Assembly (NCBI GenBank): GCA_018398805.1 | Contig: JAGFBZ010000814.1 | Coordinates: 5,602,001 to 5,666,000, forward strand | Source of the DNA: Hirundichthys speculiger | Lineage: Eukaryota > Chordata > Actinopteri > Beloniformes > Exocoetidae | Direction of reading: 5' to 3' | DNA: 64,000 bases | Part shown: in pieces, positions 51,545 to 64,000 of the stretch | Numbering within the stretch: position 1 is the first letter of the stretch | Layout of the letters: the number at the start of each line of letters is the position of its first letter | The notes under the pieces: generated by a model | Databases searched by the model: none | Told to the model about the DNA's origin: nothing | The model's input: only the letters and a program-made list of their open reading frames with translations | Translations under genes and position numbers: made by a program

Positions 51545-53442
51545 TCTTACTTTTATATTAAAGATCTATCATTCAAGAAGAAGCTAGAAAGGCAGCTCCA
51601 GCAGAACAACGTGAGGGATGTGTGGTCCGGAATGAAGAAGATCACCGGCTTCAAGGCAAAGGGGGACCAGACTGATGGAGGTCTGGACAGAGCTAATGAA
51701 CTGAACAGGTTCTTCAATAGGTTCAGTTCCCCCCCTGCCTCCAGCCCAACAGACCACACACCCTCAGTGAGCCCACAGCTTTCCTGTCACACCTCCACTC
51801 TGTCACCCTGCAGCTCAGTCATGGACCAGAAAACAACATCATCTTTCTCCACCTCGGAGACCTCCTCTACCTCCCCCTCTACTCTGTCTGTCTCCTGCAA
51901 TCAGGTCAAAAAACAACTTGAGAAACTGAACCAGAACAAGGCTGCAGGTCCAGACGGTGTCTGTCCCAGAGTTCTCAAGACCTGCTCATTGCAACTATGT
52001 CCGATTCTCCAGCACCTCTTCAACACCAGTCTGAGACAGAAAACAGTTCCTGTGCTGTGGAAAACATCCTCCCTTGTTCCAGTGTCTAAATAAACCACAA
52101 CCAGCTGAACCTAACAACTACAGACCATGATGACATCTCACATCATGAAAGTCCTGGAGAGACTCTTACTGGCCCACCTCAACAAGCAGGTCAGCACCTT
52201 TCAGGACCCATTACAGTCTGCATATCGTAATGGGCTTGGGGTTGAAGACGCCATCATCTACCTGCTTCACAGAGCCCACTCTCATCTGGACCAATCAGGC
52301 AGCACTTTGAGGGTCATGTTCTTTGATTTCTCAAGTGCTTTTAATACAATTCAGCCTGCGTTGTTATGTGAGAAGCTCCATAAGTTCCAGGTGGATTCCT
52401 CCACAACCTCCTGGATTTATGACTACCTCACAAACAGACCACAGTTTGTGAGACTGAAAGGTTGTGTGTCTGAGATGGAGGTCAGCAGCATTGGAGCACC
52501 ACAAGGAACTGTTCTCTCACCATTTCTCTTCACGCTCTACACCTCTGACTTCCAGTACAACTCTGAGTCCTGTCATCTGCAGAAATACTCTGATGACTCT
52601 GCAGTTGTTGGGTGTATCAGCAACAGACAGGAAGCAGAGTACAGAGAACTGATCTGTCAGTTTGTGAAATGGTGCGGGAACAATCATCTCGTATTAAATA
52701 CCAGCAAAACTAAGGAGATGATTGTCGACTTCAGGAGGAGCAAGAATCAACACAGCAGTGTTTCCATCCTGGGAAAGGAGGTGGAGGTGGTGGAGGGATA
52801 CAAGTATCTTGGAGTTCAGCTTGACAACAGACTGGAGTGGAAATGCAACACAGAATACATCTACAAGAAAGGTCAGAGCAGACTCTACTTTTTAAGAAAG
52901 TTGAGATCTTTTAATGTCTGCACCAAGATGTTGCACATCTTCTATAGGTCTGTTGTTGAAAGTGCAATCAGCTTTGCAGCCATCTGCTGGGGCAGCAGCA
53001 TCAGAACCAGAGACCTGAAGAGAATCAACAAACTGATCAGGAAAGCTGGATCTGTGCTGGGTGTAACTCTGGAGCCGCTGGAGCTGATTGTACAAAAAAG
53101 AATGCTGCACAAGCTGATGAAGATGATGGAGGACTCTTCACACCCTCTCCACGACACAGTGATCAAACAACAGTATGTGTTCAGTGAGAGGCTTCTTCAG
53201 GTCCGTTGCAAGACAGAAAGATACAGAAGATCATTCCTGCCAGCAGCCATCAGCCTCCACAACAAGACATAAAACCTACTATTATTATTATTGCTGTAAT
53301 ATTATTATTATTGCTGTGGTTTGTCTGTTGTTGAAAAAAATAAATAAATAAGAGAGCCCTTGCTACAGTGTTGAATTTCCCTTTATGTGATAAATAAAGT
53401 ATTTTTCATTTCATTTTTCATGTCATTTCATTTCATTTACAT
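51545..53442 (+). mobile_element. 5'-truncated LINE (Rex/L2/CR1-like) with (TTTCA)n tail
   Basis: It begins inside ORF2 just after the endonuclease-RT linker and runs through the RT and C-terminal domain to a 3' UTR with an (ATT)n-rich segment (53278-53310) and a TTTCATTTCATTT tail to about 53442. Target duplication not identified. It is much better preserved than the LINE at 24.3 kb and belongs to another family. Confidence 0.88.
51570..53272 (+). pseudogene. LINE reverse transcriptase (ORF2), truncated, one damaged site
   Basis: The first part (51611-52093) contains the linker LQQNNVRDVWSGMKKITGFK and the start of RT with LEKLNQNKAAGPDGVCPRVL. A 35-bp stretch at about 52088-52125 contains stops caused by two offsetting indels. 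The second part (52127-53272, 381 codons) stays open: motif A MFFDFSSAFNT at residues 64-74, motif B SIGAPQGTVLSPFLF at 121-135, motif C as YSDDS at 154-158 in place of the usual FADD or YADD, then the thumb (TSKTKEMIVDF, GYKYLGVQLD) and the C-terminal LKRINKLIRKAGSVLGV ending TERYRRSFLPAAISLHNKT. The two Asp of motif C are intact. The enzyme copies LINE RNA into DNA at a nick; this copy lacks the endonuclease and is inactive. Confidence 0.92.
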
Positions 53443-53535
53443 TATATGGGTTACAGAAGGCATTCTCAAGCATTAACAATAAGAAATGTTAATAAAACCA
53501 AGATATCACACTTGCCAATACTAACAACCTGCATT

Positions 53536-53553
53536 TGTGTGTGTGTGTGTGTG
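53536..53553. repeat. (TG)n microsatellite
   Basis: GTGTGTGTGTGTGTGTG, followed by a short (TGGA)n-type tail at 53567-53600. Confidence 0.9.
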
Positions 53554-53566
53554 ACCCTGAGCAGGA

Positions 53567-53605
53567 AGCAAGGAGATGATGGATGGATTGATGGCTGGAT
53601 CTCTC
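53567..53605 (+). mobile_element. Retroposon tail fragment (TGGA)n
   Basis: GAAGCAAGGAGATGATGGAT then GGATTGATGGCTGGAT: the terminal few bases of the family at 5286. Confidence 0.45.
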
Positions 53606-55179
53606 CCGCACGTGTGAATCAGTTACTATTTTGAGGTGCAGCTATACAAAAATATTAACCCAAGTACTATAACCACATGTATATCACAGTGTCATGTGCT
53701 AACACCAGCTGTAATTTAACAGTTTTGTGAGCCACATCTACTGTAGGTCCTACCTCTAGCTCAGTCTGTAATTTCCGCCCCTGTGATTTTACAAATGTGA
53801 GAACTGTGAGTGGGTCTGCAGTATCATGACACTTCTCAAATTGTTGCAAAAGTGTGGCTCCCAATATTGATGGCAGCTCTAACTGGAAAAAAAAAAAAAA
53901 AAAAAAAACAGTTAGGATTGGATGATGATTCATTATCATGCAGTCTGGGTCATATCTCAACATAGATATCATATTATTGTGTTCTATTATGGTGAAGATA
54001 ATGATAAGATTATACTTTCCCCTCTATCAAAGAACATCTAGAATTTTGCTTGTTTTTTTTTTTGAGAGATTAGGCAGCATATTCTTTAGGAATCCCTGCA
54101 TGTGCGTCAATGGGACACAGATAATTTAGCTGAAGAGCAGTACACTCCTTTTGATGAATTCATTTGCAGTACTAATGTAAGTCACACTGTTGAAACAATA
54201 AAATGCCAGTCTTATACACTAATGCTGTATTATGTGGTGAAGAACTGAAAATCTGCTCAGGCATGATAAGAGCCTTTCCTCATGCTCTTGCTGCTGCTTG
54301 AGGTAATCATCATTCAATCATGTAGTGTTTGTCTACCTCCCTGCCAATGTTCCCAGCCCTGGCACAGAACCAAACCATTGGTGACTTTATTTTCACTTAT
54401 CCATTGTACTTTGCACAAACACTTTTAAGACTCACAGATGGCAATGCATTAAGCCACAAACACAGCTGTATCAAGCCACCCGAGTGTGTATAATGAGATT
54501 TTTGGTCCAAAACTAATTACATTTAGTCAAGAATAGTAGCTGAATATAATCTTTATAACCATCATCTCTTCAATTATCTCTTACTGTCTATGCCAATGTC
54601 TCTATCTGAATACCAAAATCCATCCACTCAATTTTTATACCTTCTATACTTAGCTGTCATTAAGTAACAAATGCAACCCACTCTGGACAGGTCAAAACCA
54701 CACCACTGTGCTAATTAAAAGGGGAATTTTAACATTATCTCCCGTGCACCAAAAATGTTTTAATGCCTCTTTGAATGAAAACACAAGTAGAATTAATTTG
54801 TGCATAGTAACAAAATGTGAGCAAAGCGAAATTTACACATGTCTTAGCATTCATGCAAATACTGTACTAGCGGCTCTGAACTTTTCATAGTTACTACCAA
54901 TATCTACTCCTGCCTCGGATCACATGCAGAGCTTTTGTAAATGAGGAGTGCATTGCTTGTCATTCTCAAACCTTATATTGCATTAACATTATTTTACTTT
55001 TTATTTTTTCACAATATACCAATGCCTCAAAAACATGTTTTAAACATGAGAATTACTTAGAATTAAAACAAATGTATGTTGAATTAAATTGATGGCCATT
55101 TCACTTTCTAAAGCCTCAGACTGTTTTTCTTAAAATTTCAATGGGCTGGAGAAATTGACTTGATATGCTGACAGACACC
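53606..55179. other. No gene seen
   Basis: AT-rich. A-tract at 53886-53908. A degenerate antisense (CATCC) tail lies near 54620-54665. No coding pattern. Confidence 0.5.
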
Positions 55180-55530
55180 CACACAGCGACTCAAGCCATT
55201 CTAAAGTGCACCAATGGTGTCATAAAGGTGGGGTTGTAGTGCTTTGGCACAAGCAGTGGCAGCCTCCTCTATAAACCCAAGAGAGGGCACAAAATAACAT
55301 TGGCTTTTTGTGTCCTGCACAACATGGCCATGAAAAAAGGCCTTCCAGTGCCAGAAGTGTCTGCAGAATGAGGTCATGACAGCCGCCAATGAAGCTATTT
55401 GGACATGCCAGCAAATTATTAAATGATGCTACACCAAGAATCCAAAGCTGGACTAGATTTTCTTTGTAAGGTGGTGATTTATGAGCAAATCTACTCACAG
55501 ATTCACAAAGATTTCGTGAATGAGACCCAC
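55180..55530 (+). mobile_element. PIF/Harbinger element 3' portion
   Basis: It contains the C-terminus of a Harbinger transposase (55190-55375) and ends with CACAAAGATTTCGTGAATGA then GACCC, matching from memory the terminal inverted repeat (GGGTCTCATTCACGAAA when reversed) of fish Harbinger elements. The left end is not found. Confidence 0.6.
55190..55375 (+). pseudogene. HARBI1-like transposase C-terminal fragment
   Basis: The plus-strand frame reads TQAILKCTNGVIKVGL, stop, CFGTSSGSLLYKPKRGHKIT, LAFCVLHNMAMKKGLPVPEV. The order LYKP-x-x-x-x-KI-x-LAC-VLHN-MA-x-x-x-x-(I/L)P-x-PE is the end of PIF/Harbinger transposases (as in the domesticated gene HARBI1), where ERTFG-x-LK-RF would come first; here that stretch is degenerate with a stop. 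The DDE residues lie upstream and are not present. A 159-codon open frame on the opposite strand is only its shadow. Confidence 0.72.
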
Positions 55531-57825
55531 TGTCTCTAAGCATAGCATTCATAAACAAATAGATGCCCGCCTTTGGTTTCTGTTCAGGTGAATAGACAAA
55601 CTTACTATGGAGATTGATGCGGCTAGTCTTCAGTTCAGTTGAGACTGTCCTCCCCAGTAAGCACCACCACAAGGATGTTAGGAAATCCTGACCTAACATG
55701 GCCTATGTATGTAAAGTGTCCAAATTACAACTATTAACATGACAGTGGCACTTTAGACTGAATGTGCAGTATTTTAGCAAGAAAAGTGATGCAGATATAA
55801 CCTTAATTTTGTCATTTTGACTTCTACCCAACTTAGTAGTTTTATTGCCTGAAACCAACCATAAAAAGGAAAAAAAAAGTGCTTTCATGAATCGGTATCT
55901 TGTTGGTGCGCCACTAAGGAAAATCTACAAATTGGCACCCATTAACTTAATGATGCATAAAGAATCTGTTTTAGCTCAAGCATTGATTTTTCATAACCTT
56001 AATGAGGTAGTTTTATTGCCTTAATCTTATTAGGAAACAAGCACATTTTTGTCCTGAAGTGGTATTTTTTTTTTTTTTCTTTTTAATGTAAATGTAACCC
56101 AGGAATGGAAAAGCGTTTGCTGTATCCGGAACATGAGCTAGGGTCCCATGGCTGAGAGCAATGCCTGTAATGACCCCACGTCTCCTCCTCCTCCCTCACT
56201 ATTAGGACTTTGTGATCTATTAGTGTGAACACCTGTCAGTGATGTTTGCACTGATGTGGAAACACTCAGAGAAGTCATATTTAAAAGAACCACAGGAACT
56301 CTTCTATCGGTTAATTTTTTTTTCCCCTCTCATTTGCATGTTTTATCTTGTGCTACATCCCACATGTTACAGTACAGACAGGTGTCTTTGCAATGTTCTT
56401 GCAGAGGCGTGTGTGACTAGGGGCAAAAGGCAATATACATCCCAGTTTGTTTGGCAGAGATAAGCTCCTAAGCAGAGATGAAAAGGCAGTTAACAGTTCC
56501 AAGTGCCAAAAAAGATGGATGCCAAGAGCAGAAAAAGACCATGGATCCGGGCCAGCACAAGGGTGGGCTGGGGTCCCGCAAGTCCCAGTAGCACTGAAAG
56601 ACTCTGCAGGCGCTTTATGTCTCAAAATGCACTAATCTGATTCTCCCATCAAAGACTTTATCTTTTGTAGCTTCATAGAGAATAGAATTCCATGTATCGA
56701 AGAATCTACATAGACACAGATTTTCCTTCTATAAAAACTGGCCTTCTCAATGACATTTTGTATATCAGGCTATCCAATTACTCTCTTACATTGTTATGAA
56801 TACTGTTGGGATTATAATGTGATCAGTGTGGTAGAATATGACAATATAATCGGTACTAGCCATTGCCTCAGGCTAAACTTGCTGTCACTTGTACTTTGTG
56901 CAGCATGTTTAGAGTCAGTGTAATTTCTGTTTAATGTGCCAGATTGTAATGTAGCTTTGTTGTAAACATCTTTAATTTCAACGAGGTTACGCATGGGTTT
57001 GCTGCAAAAGACAGAGAAAAACAAAGAGAACTTAAACTATGTTTTTGTTTTACACTGCAGAACATATTTACTTCCATCATGATTAACTTACACTAGATCA
57101 AATATTCATGAGCATGAGTTTTCCCACCAAGGGTTATCTGTCAGTTTTATGAGATTGACTTATTTCCCCATCTGGACTCCTTTCATCCTGACTGTATGAT
57201 GCCTAACAGTTGATCTATGTCTTCAACAGAGCCCAGAATTGATACATTTACTCTCATATCCTGAGGTGTGTGATTGGTTTGTATTGGGAAGTGTAATCAA
57301 TGGGTCCATATCTTTTCTCATGGTCCCTTTGATGACTGTAAACTATCTCAGCAGGGAGGGAACTGTACAATACAAGAGGAGCAGGGATTTCAAGAGTCAG
57401 ATTGGATCCTCAAAACAACTGAGTCAGGCTGGGTATATCATTGATAGTGCGAATGTGCTTGACAGTGGTATTTGAGACTTCTAAACTACAAAAGCGAGAT
57501 CCCTGCAACCTTGAAGGTAGGCTTGAAAAACAAACCGATCTGAGTCATTGCATTCACATGCTCCTAAAGCAAACACAGATGTTACTATAAAGATCTGCTG
57601 GTGTTTTAATAGTAGTGGTAGTTTCAACACACAGCAGGATTCAAGGACACATTATTTTAGTCGCTATGTTCATCTACAATTTTGCTCATTGGTTTAAAAA
57701 GGTACAGATTTATTTGTTTACAATCTTGTTGAGCCATAGTACCAGCTATGGGCTCCTCTAAGCCAGCTGTGTTTTCAGGTGACAGCTTTCTTTGTCTAAA
57801 TTAAAGGAAATTAAGGTTTTTTACA
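55531..57825. other. No gene seen
   Basis: AT-rich unique DNA; T-tract at 56067-56082. No convincing coding or element signal. Confidence 0.5.
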
Positions 57826-57826
57826 G

Positions 57827-57898
<72 letters not shown>
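57826..57898. repeat. (AT)n microsatellite
   Basis: A nearly pure AT run with one interruption. Confidence 0.97.
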
Positions 57899-57912
<14 letters not shown>

Positions 57913-60679
57913 TTTGTCTTTAACAATAAGAAAACTTATTTTAAACAGAACATCTTATTGCTTCGCTCAACACAGCAATTTCCCCAAACTTCTACATGCC
58001 TCTGTAGAAGAATATATAAAATACCATGATACACTGAACTCACTAACAAGATTAGAAAGTTTTCCATTTCATTGTGGCATTTTATTTTTAACTCGGCTGG
58101 AAGCTGCTCAGCCTTTGATATCTCCAGGCACCATGCGCTATTAATCTGAAGGAATCCTAAATGCACTTATTGGGATTGTTCATTCAGCACTGCATCAAGA
58201 GGTACCCAAACTGTGTAAATGTAACACCATAAAGAGGGATCCTAAAGCCTATGCTTCCACATCAAGAAGAGCAGTGCTGCTCTGGATTTTAAGTCAAATA
58301 AAACTGATCTTAAGGATTCAGTCACATCTGAGAATCATATATTAGATCAATTCTACATTTCAAAGTAAACAACTGCCTGTATCAACTGGAGAGCTAAATC
58401 GTTCAGTATGAGTTTGCATCAGCACAGAAACATCCATCTCCTCTGTATCCAAGGCAAAGGGAATCCTCCCATGTGATATCTGACTGGGGACCAAGCAACA
58501 CATCAAGGACAAACTCATTTACATACCCCACATCTCCTGTTTACACGGCTCCCATTTATCATCAAAGACAACTTTATGGATAGGTTTTTCAGCCGGTGAG
58601 CGATATTAATCAAGCACAGAACTAACAGGAAACAGAGAAATCACAAGCCAGAGGCCAGCAATTTCTTGTCTGTGTGAAGCTCTGTGTCTGGTAAATGTTG
58701 CATGCAGATAAAGTGTAGGAGTATGCAGAAACAGCTAAAAAGGAGGTGTCTTTGAACAGCACATTGGCTTCTCTGGATGCGCTGAATTGTACAGTGCACG
58801 GTAGTTTGAGGCTCTAAGAAGCAACATACTTTTCATTTCAAAATGGATATTTACACTGTAATATAGACAAAAAAGATGTGCATGCATTTATTGCTTGCTC
58901 TTCAAGTGGCAGTACAAATATAAGTTCTATATAGGGAGATACCTTTGAAGTTAAATGTTGCATGCTGTGTATTGAAAGTGTCAGTGGACTGGTTTACTGG
59001 AGGGGCAGTAGTGACGGTGTAATCTAAAATACTCAGAGAGCAGTCACAAATACAACATTAAACAGACACTCGCAGCAACAGGGGACATTTGAAACTCTCA
59101 AGGTTCATGATAGAAAGTTTTCTAACCTCTTGGGAAGCAGCTCCTGCAGAGTGGAAATGTTTGCTACACTGACCTTTGTGGATTAAAAGGTTCAGATAGC
59201 TCCCAACACCACAGCTGGCTGTTGTTTTAAGCTCATGTACAGAAACCACTGAATCTTCACTGGCAAAAAGGCAGATTAATTTACAAACAAATGGAGAAAT
59301 TTTTTTTTATCATTTATTTGTTTTTTTTTTATTTTTTTTTTTTTTATCATGATTTTCTGATAATTATTATTTAATTTGTCTAACTTTATTATTTTGTCAA
59401 ATGGTCCAAAACTCATACAGTTGAAGTACCAATTTAAGACTGGATGTCTCTGCTCCTCCATACGGGTTAATTAGAGAATTCAAAGCTGCCCTGATATCAT
59501 GAAAGAAGAAAAAAGGTAACACACACAAATAACACATAAAGTAACATATACCATCAATAGTAACCACTGCTAACAAAGCTTCGACACCCGTCACACATGC
59601 TGCTGTTGACCAACTGATATCTGAACTGAGCAAACAAAAAAAGTGACACACAGAAATGTTATCACACTTTGTCACACTCTAGGTATCACAGATGAAAATG
59701 GCAAATGTAAACAAGCAAAAGGACTCTGTACACATCGCCAGAAACATCTCTCCTGCTGTCCCCGGGAGTCAGGAGTGATGAACGAGTACCGAGGATATAA
59801 GAGGAAAAAAACTGTGAGGGGGAGATGGAGGATTCACATTGTGTAGTAAATAGGGTCTTAAACCATGTTTGTGTCTTCAAGGTCAAATGGATGACAATGT
59901 TATTAGTTTAATGTTATTATAGTTAAATCAACAGTTTATGTGGCTTAACCTGTTGAATTAAGACAGTATATTACTGACTTTACAATAAGCAATGTTTTAT
60001 TCATGTACAGCCACAGGTAATTTTCTACTTTGTAGAGAAAATTTGTAAAATACCTCAATGAAAATTAAAAAGATCTATTCACAAATAGGGACAGCTATTG
60101 ACCGAGTGTGGTGGTGTGTTTTCCCCTTTCTTTTGTACTAAGAAATTGCAGTTCAGCATGACACAGTGCCAGAATATCATCTTCCAGCCGTCAGAATAGT
60201 GGTTCAATTACTATTTTTTTTTTCAAGTCATATCAATGATCCTAACACTTATCTGGCCAAGATGAGGGTCAACACTGTTATTGATGAAGTCATTGCTGTG
60301 CAAGTGTTTTTGGTATAAAACAAACAAACAAAAAAACAAACCTGTTCCATATATAAATAACAATATTGTTGACATAGCTGCTAACTGTATAGAAAACAAA
60401 TGACCATAGAAGAAAGAACGGTTATTTGACCCACCATGGGGAAATTACATATATTTACATATAATGAGTGTTTGTGTATGAACATGTGTGCTTGTGAAGC
60501 GTATGGACAGCAGAAGGCAACAAAAGTCACTCTTGTGGTGAGACTTTTGGTTTTTGATGTCTTATTGGGCCCTTTTTTCCCCCTTTCTTCTGGCATTTCC
60601 TTTTTAAAAGCCCTACAGCTGATCATTGTGTTCTGGATCTCTTTTAGGTTGCATTACACAACCCTCCTCATTTCATCTG
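57899..60679. other. No gene seen
   Basis: AT-rich unique DNA. A-tract and T-tract clusters lie at 59300-59350 and 60212-60221. Open frames are short. Confidence 0.5.
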
Positions 60680-60795
60680 GGCTTTGAACTGGCAATATGA
60701 TTGGCTGGGGCAATGGGAGTAATTTGGGGATCAGTGTCTTGTCCAGGAATACTTTCTCACGTGACACTGCCCACTATACAGCAGTCAACCTGGGT
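60680..60795 (+). repeat. SINE-like fragment
   Basis: GGCTGGGGCAATGGGAGTAA, TCAGTGTCTTGTCCAGGAAT and GTGGGTCCACTGAA-type sequence resemble the GTCTTGCCCAAGGACACTT core of fish SINE or LINE 3' regions. Confidence 0.4.
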
Positions 60796-61034
60796 CCACT
60801 GAAATCATCCAATGCAAAATTAGCCACTATAAAAATTAATCACAGCTTAAACTCTGAAAAAACAGTGAAGTAATCTTGCAATTGTAAAGTGTGATGTTTA
60901 CTTTGTAGTTTGCTCTCCTTTTAGCAGGAGAAAGGCAACAAGAAACATTCCCCACAAGACCATGTATGGAGGCTGTTTAAAATGTTCTTCATTATGGTTG
61001 ATGTTTTCATTTAATGCAGATTTGAGTGCATTTA

Positions 61035-61160
61035 CATGCTCTCCTGTTCCCTACGTGGGTTTTCTCTGAGTACTCTGGTTTCCACCCACTGTCCATAAAC
61101 ATCAATATTAGGTTGACTGGTGATTCTAAATTGAGTGTGAGCATGCATGACTTTGTCTCT
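61035..61160 (+). mobile_element. (TGGA)n-family retroposon fragment, body only
   Basis: CTACGTGGGTTTTCTCTGAG, TACTCTGGTTTCCACCCACT, TTAGGTTGACTGGTGATTCT and AAATTGAGTGTGAGCATGCA match in order the body of the retroposon whose antisense tails lie at 37013 and 42755. Confidence 0.7.
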
Positions 61161-62864
61161 TATGTCTCTATTCCTGTCATGGATTTGTGTTCTGCCTGTA
61201 ATCCTACTGATACATGCATAGAAAAATAAAATAATCTTTGGCCATAGATCTCTTCCATCTCTCTTAGACAAGGGCTCAAAAAGACTCTGCTGCACTGTTT
61301 AGATATATCAGAACCATGACTTTCATAGAGAATTTGCAAATAATCCTCCAAACCCCATTTTAGACCAAAACAATAATTCACATGTTCAGCCTTCTTGGTC
61401 GGAGCAAGATCAGGATTAGACTTTCTTTCAAAGTATATTATACTGTCTGTAACTATTTACAAAGCCAGCAGAGCAGAACTGGACTTTTCATCAGAGTCAA
61501 ATTACAGTTGTGGTGGTGTTTATTAACCTGCTATAATGTGCTTTTCTTTTTTTTTTTTTTTCTTCATAAACATGTACTGGGCTCTCTGAAGAGATGACAA
61601 AAGTCTCTCAAAATCTCTAAGACAACAAACCTTGTCACTTTGTTTATGGTCACCTAAGTCTGACAATGAGTCATTCTAGGACCAGATCAAATCAGAGTGG
61701 AACTGCCTCGTTTCTTTTTTATAGTCACCTAATTTCAAATCATGCTGAATTTGTTGTACCCCTAAACCGGATAGCATGAAGCTGTAAAGTCATTTTCAAA
61801 TGCGTCACACCCATCTTAAAAGGAGGCTGAAGTGCAGCTGTGACGCTGACTGACGTGAATCAGATCTGACAAGATTTGGTCGTAAATGGAGCTTTGTACT
61901 ATATCTGTATATCTGTTGACCAAAGCATGTGACCGATGCTTCACTCAGACCTCAGGAAAAATCAATCAACCTTTTAGAAAAGGCCAATATTAGGTCTTCT
62001 TTAAACTATCAAATTCCTTTGGGAAACTGAATTACATACTAAAATCTAAACCTATTATAACATAAAAACCTATAATGTGAATGTTACATTCTTTGTCCAA
62101 AACAGTACAGTATGAACATGAACAAAATCTAGTCTCCTAAGTTTCATGTGAACTTAACTGAGCTCCCAACACACACGGCAAATTCTACTTTTTCATTTTG
62201 GTTTCCAATCCACTACATGGGTTGAGTTCTCGCTCTATTATGCTACATTCTGAGTCTTAGCAAGTGTCTTTTAATTTGATATGATTTGCCAAAGGCTGTA
62301 TAGTGACCTAAACCTCTAAGGCACCACCTCCTCTCAAGCTCTCCGATTCTAACAAGCTAACACCATGAGGCAATGAGTCTTAAATTAGGCCAAGAGAGTC
62401 TCTAATGTAGTGTTGTTAAAGTCTCAAAACGCAAAAAAAACAAACTTTTTCACGAAATGCAAAACCATGCAGCACTAAATATTGATTAAGTATTAGCTAT
62501 ACTAGCATACTAAACTAGCTCAGTTCCAGTTCCTAATCACCTGGCACCATCAAACTTCACTTATTTTAAACATGAGACACTCAAGAGAAGAGACTAGAGC
62601 TGATGAATTAGCAATTAGTGACAGAGGCAGAAAATGGGGGCTGGATATTTAAACATGTTCAGTAATGATGTGATATTATGCATGCAGACATCTTGGAAAT
62701 AAGCCACCCATACTAAGGATGAAACGGGCAAAAGGAAAACAGCAGTCTCCAGTATTTGAAGTGGCACTCTGTCGTAATAACTACTTCATTTCCTTCATGA
62801 ACTTTCTTGAAGACATAAAAAAAGTCTTCTTAAGCAGATCTACACGTGGGTTTATGGATCAACC

Positions 62865-62867
<3 letters not shown>
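61161..62867. other. No gene seen
   Basis: AT-rich. T-tract at 61548-61561. No element ends and no coding pattern. Confidence 0.5.

Positions 62868-62897
<30 letters not shown>
62868..62897. repeat. (AT)n microsatellite
   Basis: About 15 AT repeats. Confidence 0.95.
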
Positions 62898-62899
<2 letters not shown>

Positions 62900-64000
62900 T
62901 ATTACACAATGAATAAGTTGCCTGTGGAGGGCTGCTCATTCATTGCAGCGAATGCAGCTCAAATGGATTTTAGCCTGACTAAGAGAAATAATGAATCAGA
63001 AATGCTTTGACCTAGGAATAATTTATTTTATGATCCTCTGAAATGTTTTTTTAATATTTAAATTACCTCCTAGGGACTAATGATGTACAGCATGCCCAAT
63101 ACTGGAGTCTCAGAATGATCTGCAAAACCCATTAACAACAAAAGACACAGCAAAGCAGTCAAGAAGTCCAAACTATTTAACCACACATTTCTGTTAGTGC
63201 AGGTTGGACAATCCTGCTATATAATATCAAAATGTTTTGTGGTGAAAAAGTTCCATTTCTCAGACTTCATGAGAATCTTCACTTCAAAATACTTTTACAA
63301 ATAACTTTTTCACAAAGGAAATATCACAGACTAATATTTTACCTATATAGAAATAGATTTGCCTTTAATAAGACCTTAGCTTTTACACTTTTAATAGATG
63401 TTTTAATAGCTTTGTGTGGCATTGTGGAGCACTAGTTGCATATTTTTCCTTTAACAACATGGTTCCAGGCTTTAACCTTGCAGCATGGAATTAGCATGTT
63501 GTAACTGTACTGTGTTAAGTTTAATGGTGATAGTAACTTGAACGCTGCTTTTACAGTAGCTGATGTGATTACACTGATTCTTTTTGCAGTTTTGTTGTGG
63601 AAGAAGTTCTATTTATCAGACTTGTAGTTTTGCAGAAAGAATCTGTGTTCATTCTTGATGATTATGTCTCAACAGTCTGTAGATGTTGTTTGATTTTCCT
63701 CCTCATGATGTGTCATGCATCTTTATTGCAGTGATAGATCTGGACTCCAGGCCAGTCAAGGGCTATTTTTGTACAGTCCACACTGTGCTTGCAATGCAAT
63801 ATACAGTATTGTTATAGTATTACATAACCCTACGATGGTTGTTATTAGTATGTTGTATGCCACTGCAAAAGTAATGATGCTGCTGAATAACCAGAAGCTG
63901 GTTATGTGACTGATTTAACTGGCTTATGCTATCATTGCCTATTGCATTATGGGGACAGTATGCAAGGTAAGTCTGGTCAGCTGGTGCCACATATTTGGTC
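62898..64000. other. No gene seen
   Basis: AT-rich unique DNA to the window edge. Open frames are short and lack domains. Confidence 0.5.

Noticed and set aside
55220..55699. 159-codon minus-strand open frame
   Set aside because: The recognisable Harbinger similarity is on the opposite strand; this frame has no domain pattern.

Overview
The window looks like teleost fish nuclear DNA. It is AT-rich, has long (AT)n microsatellites, and is packed with fish-type transposable elements: Tc1-like, hAT, PIF/Harbinger, pogo/Tigger, Penelope-like, and several LINE families with characteristic 3' tails. I find no intact host protein-coding gene, no tRNA or rRNA gene, no CRISPR array and no bacterial-style operon. 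Everything I can translate into a recognisable family is a decayed or 5'-truncated transposon protein. The one candidate host exon is weak (about 23.5 kb). All family names come from reading motifs by eye; no database search was run.

Layout. 0-2.1 kb: a Tc1-like transposon (family 1) whose transposase is split by an antisense LINE 3' end, preceded by an exact 223-bp second copy of part of it. 2.1-2.6 kb: a short coding-like head module followed by a 42-bp minisatellite. 2.9-5.2 kb: a composite hAT-like element set between two AT microsatellites. 6.3-7.2 kb: a dispersed teleost repeat. 7.8-11.0 kb and 11.0-14.6 kb: two abutting segments, each bounded by 130-140 bp inverted repeats. The second carries a Tigger transposase remnant, a hAT end and a Tc1-like element (family 2), which is itself interrupted by a Penelope-like retroelement with a degenerate GIY-YIG domain and hammerhead-ribozyme-like motifs. 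18.7-22.0 kb: a second, inverted family 2 Tc1 copy next to a Harbinger-like element. 24.3-25.5 kb: a decayed LINE with endonuclease and RT fragments. 25.5-28.6 kb: a 42-bp array, a roughly 24-unit 66-bp array, the same head module as at 2.1 kb, and an LTR-like leader, all reading on the minus strand.

From 28.6 kb onward the DNA is mostly unique non-coding sequence with scattered elements. These include three short hAT elements with readable 8-bp target-site duplications (30.7, 33.3 and 46.8 kb), a hAT/BED-finger remnant carrying a truncated LINE with a 12-bp target duplication (45.1-45.9 kb), a hAT element that has become a large foldback (47.1-48.7 kb), a long LINE reverse transcriptase pseudogene (51.5-53.4 kb) and a Harbinger transposase C-terminus (55.2-55.5 kb). 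From 55.5 to 64 kb only microsatellites and SINE/LINE fragments are visible.

The elements do not form a pathway. They record nested insertion: Tigger hosting hAT and Tc1, Tc1 hosting Penelope; hAT hosting LINE pieces. The items I find most interesting are the Penelope insertion with hammerhead motifs, the paired head-plus-minisatellite loci, the hAT foldback, and the shared flank of the two inverted Tc1 copies.
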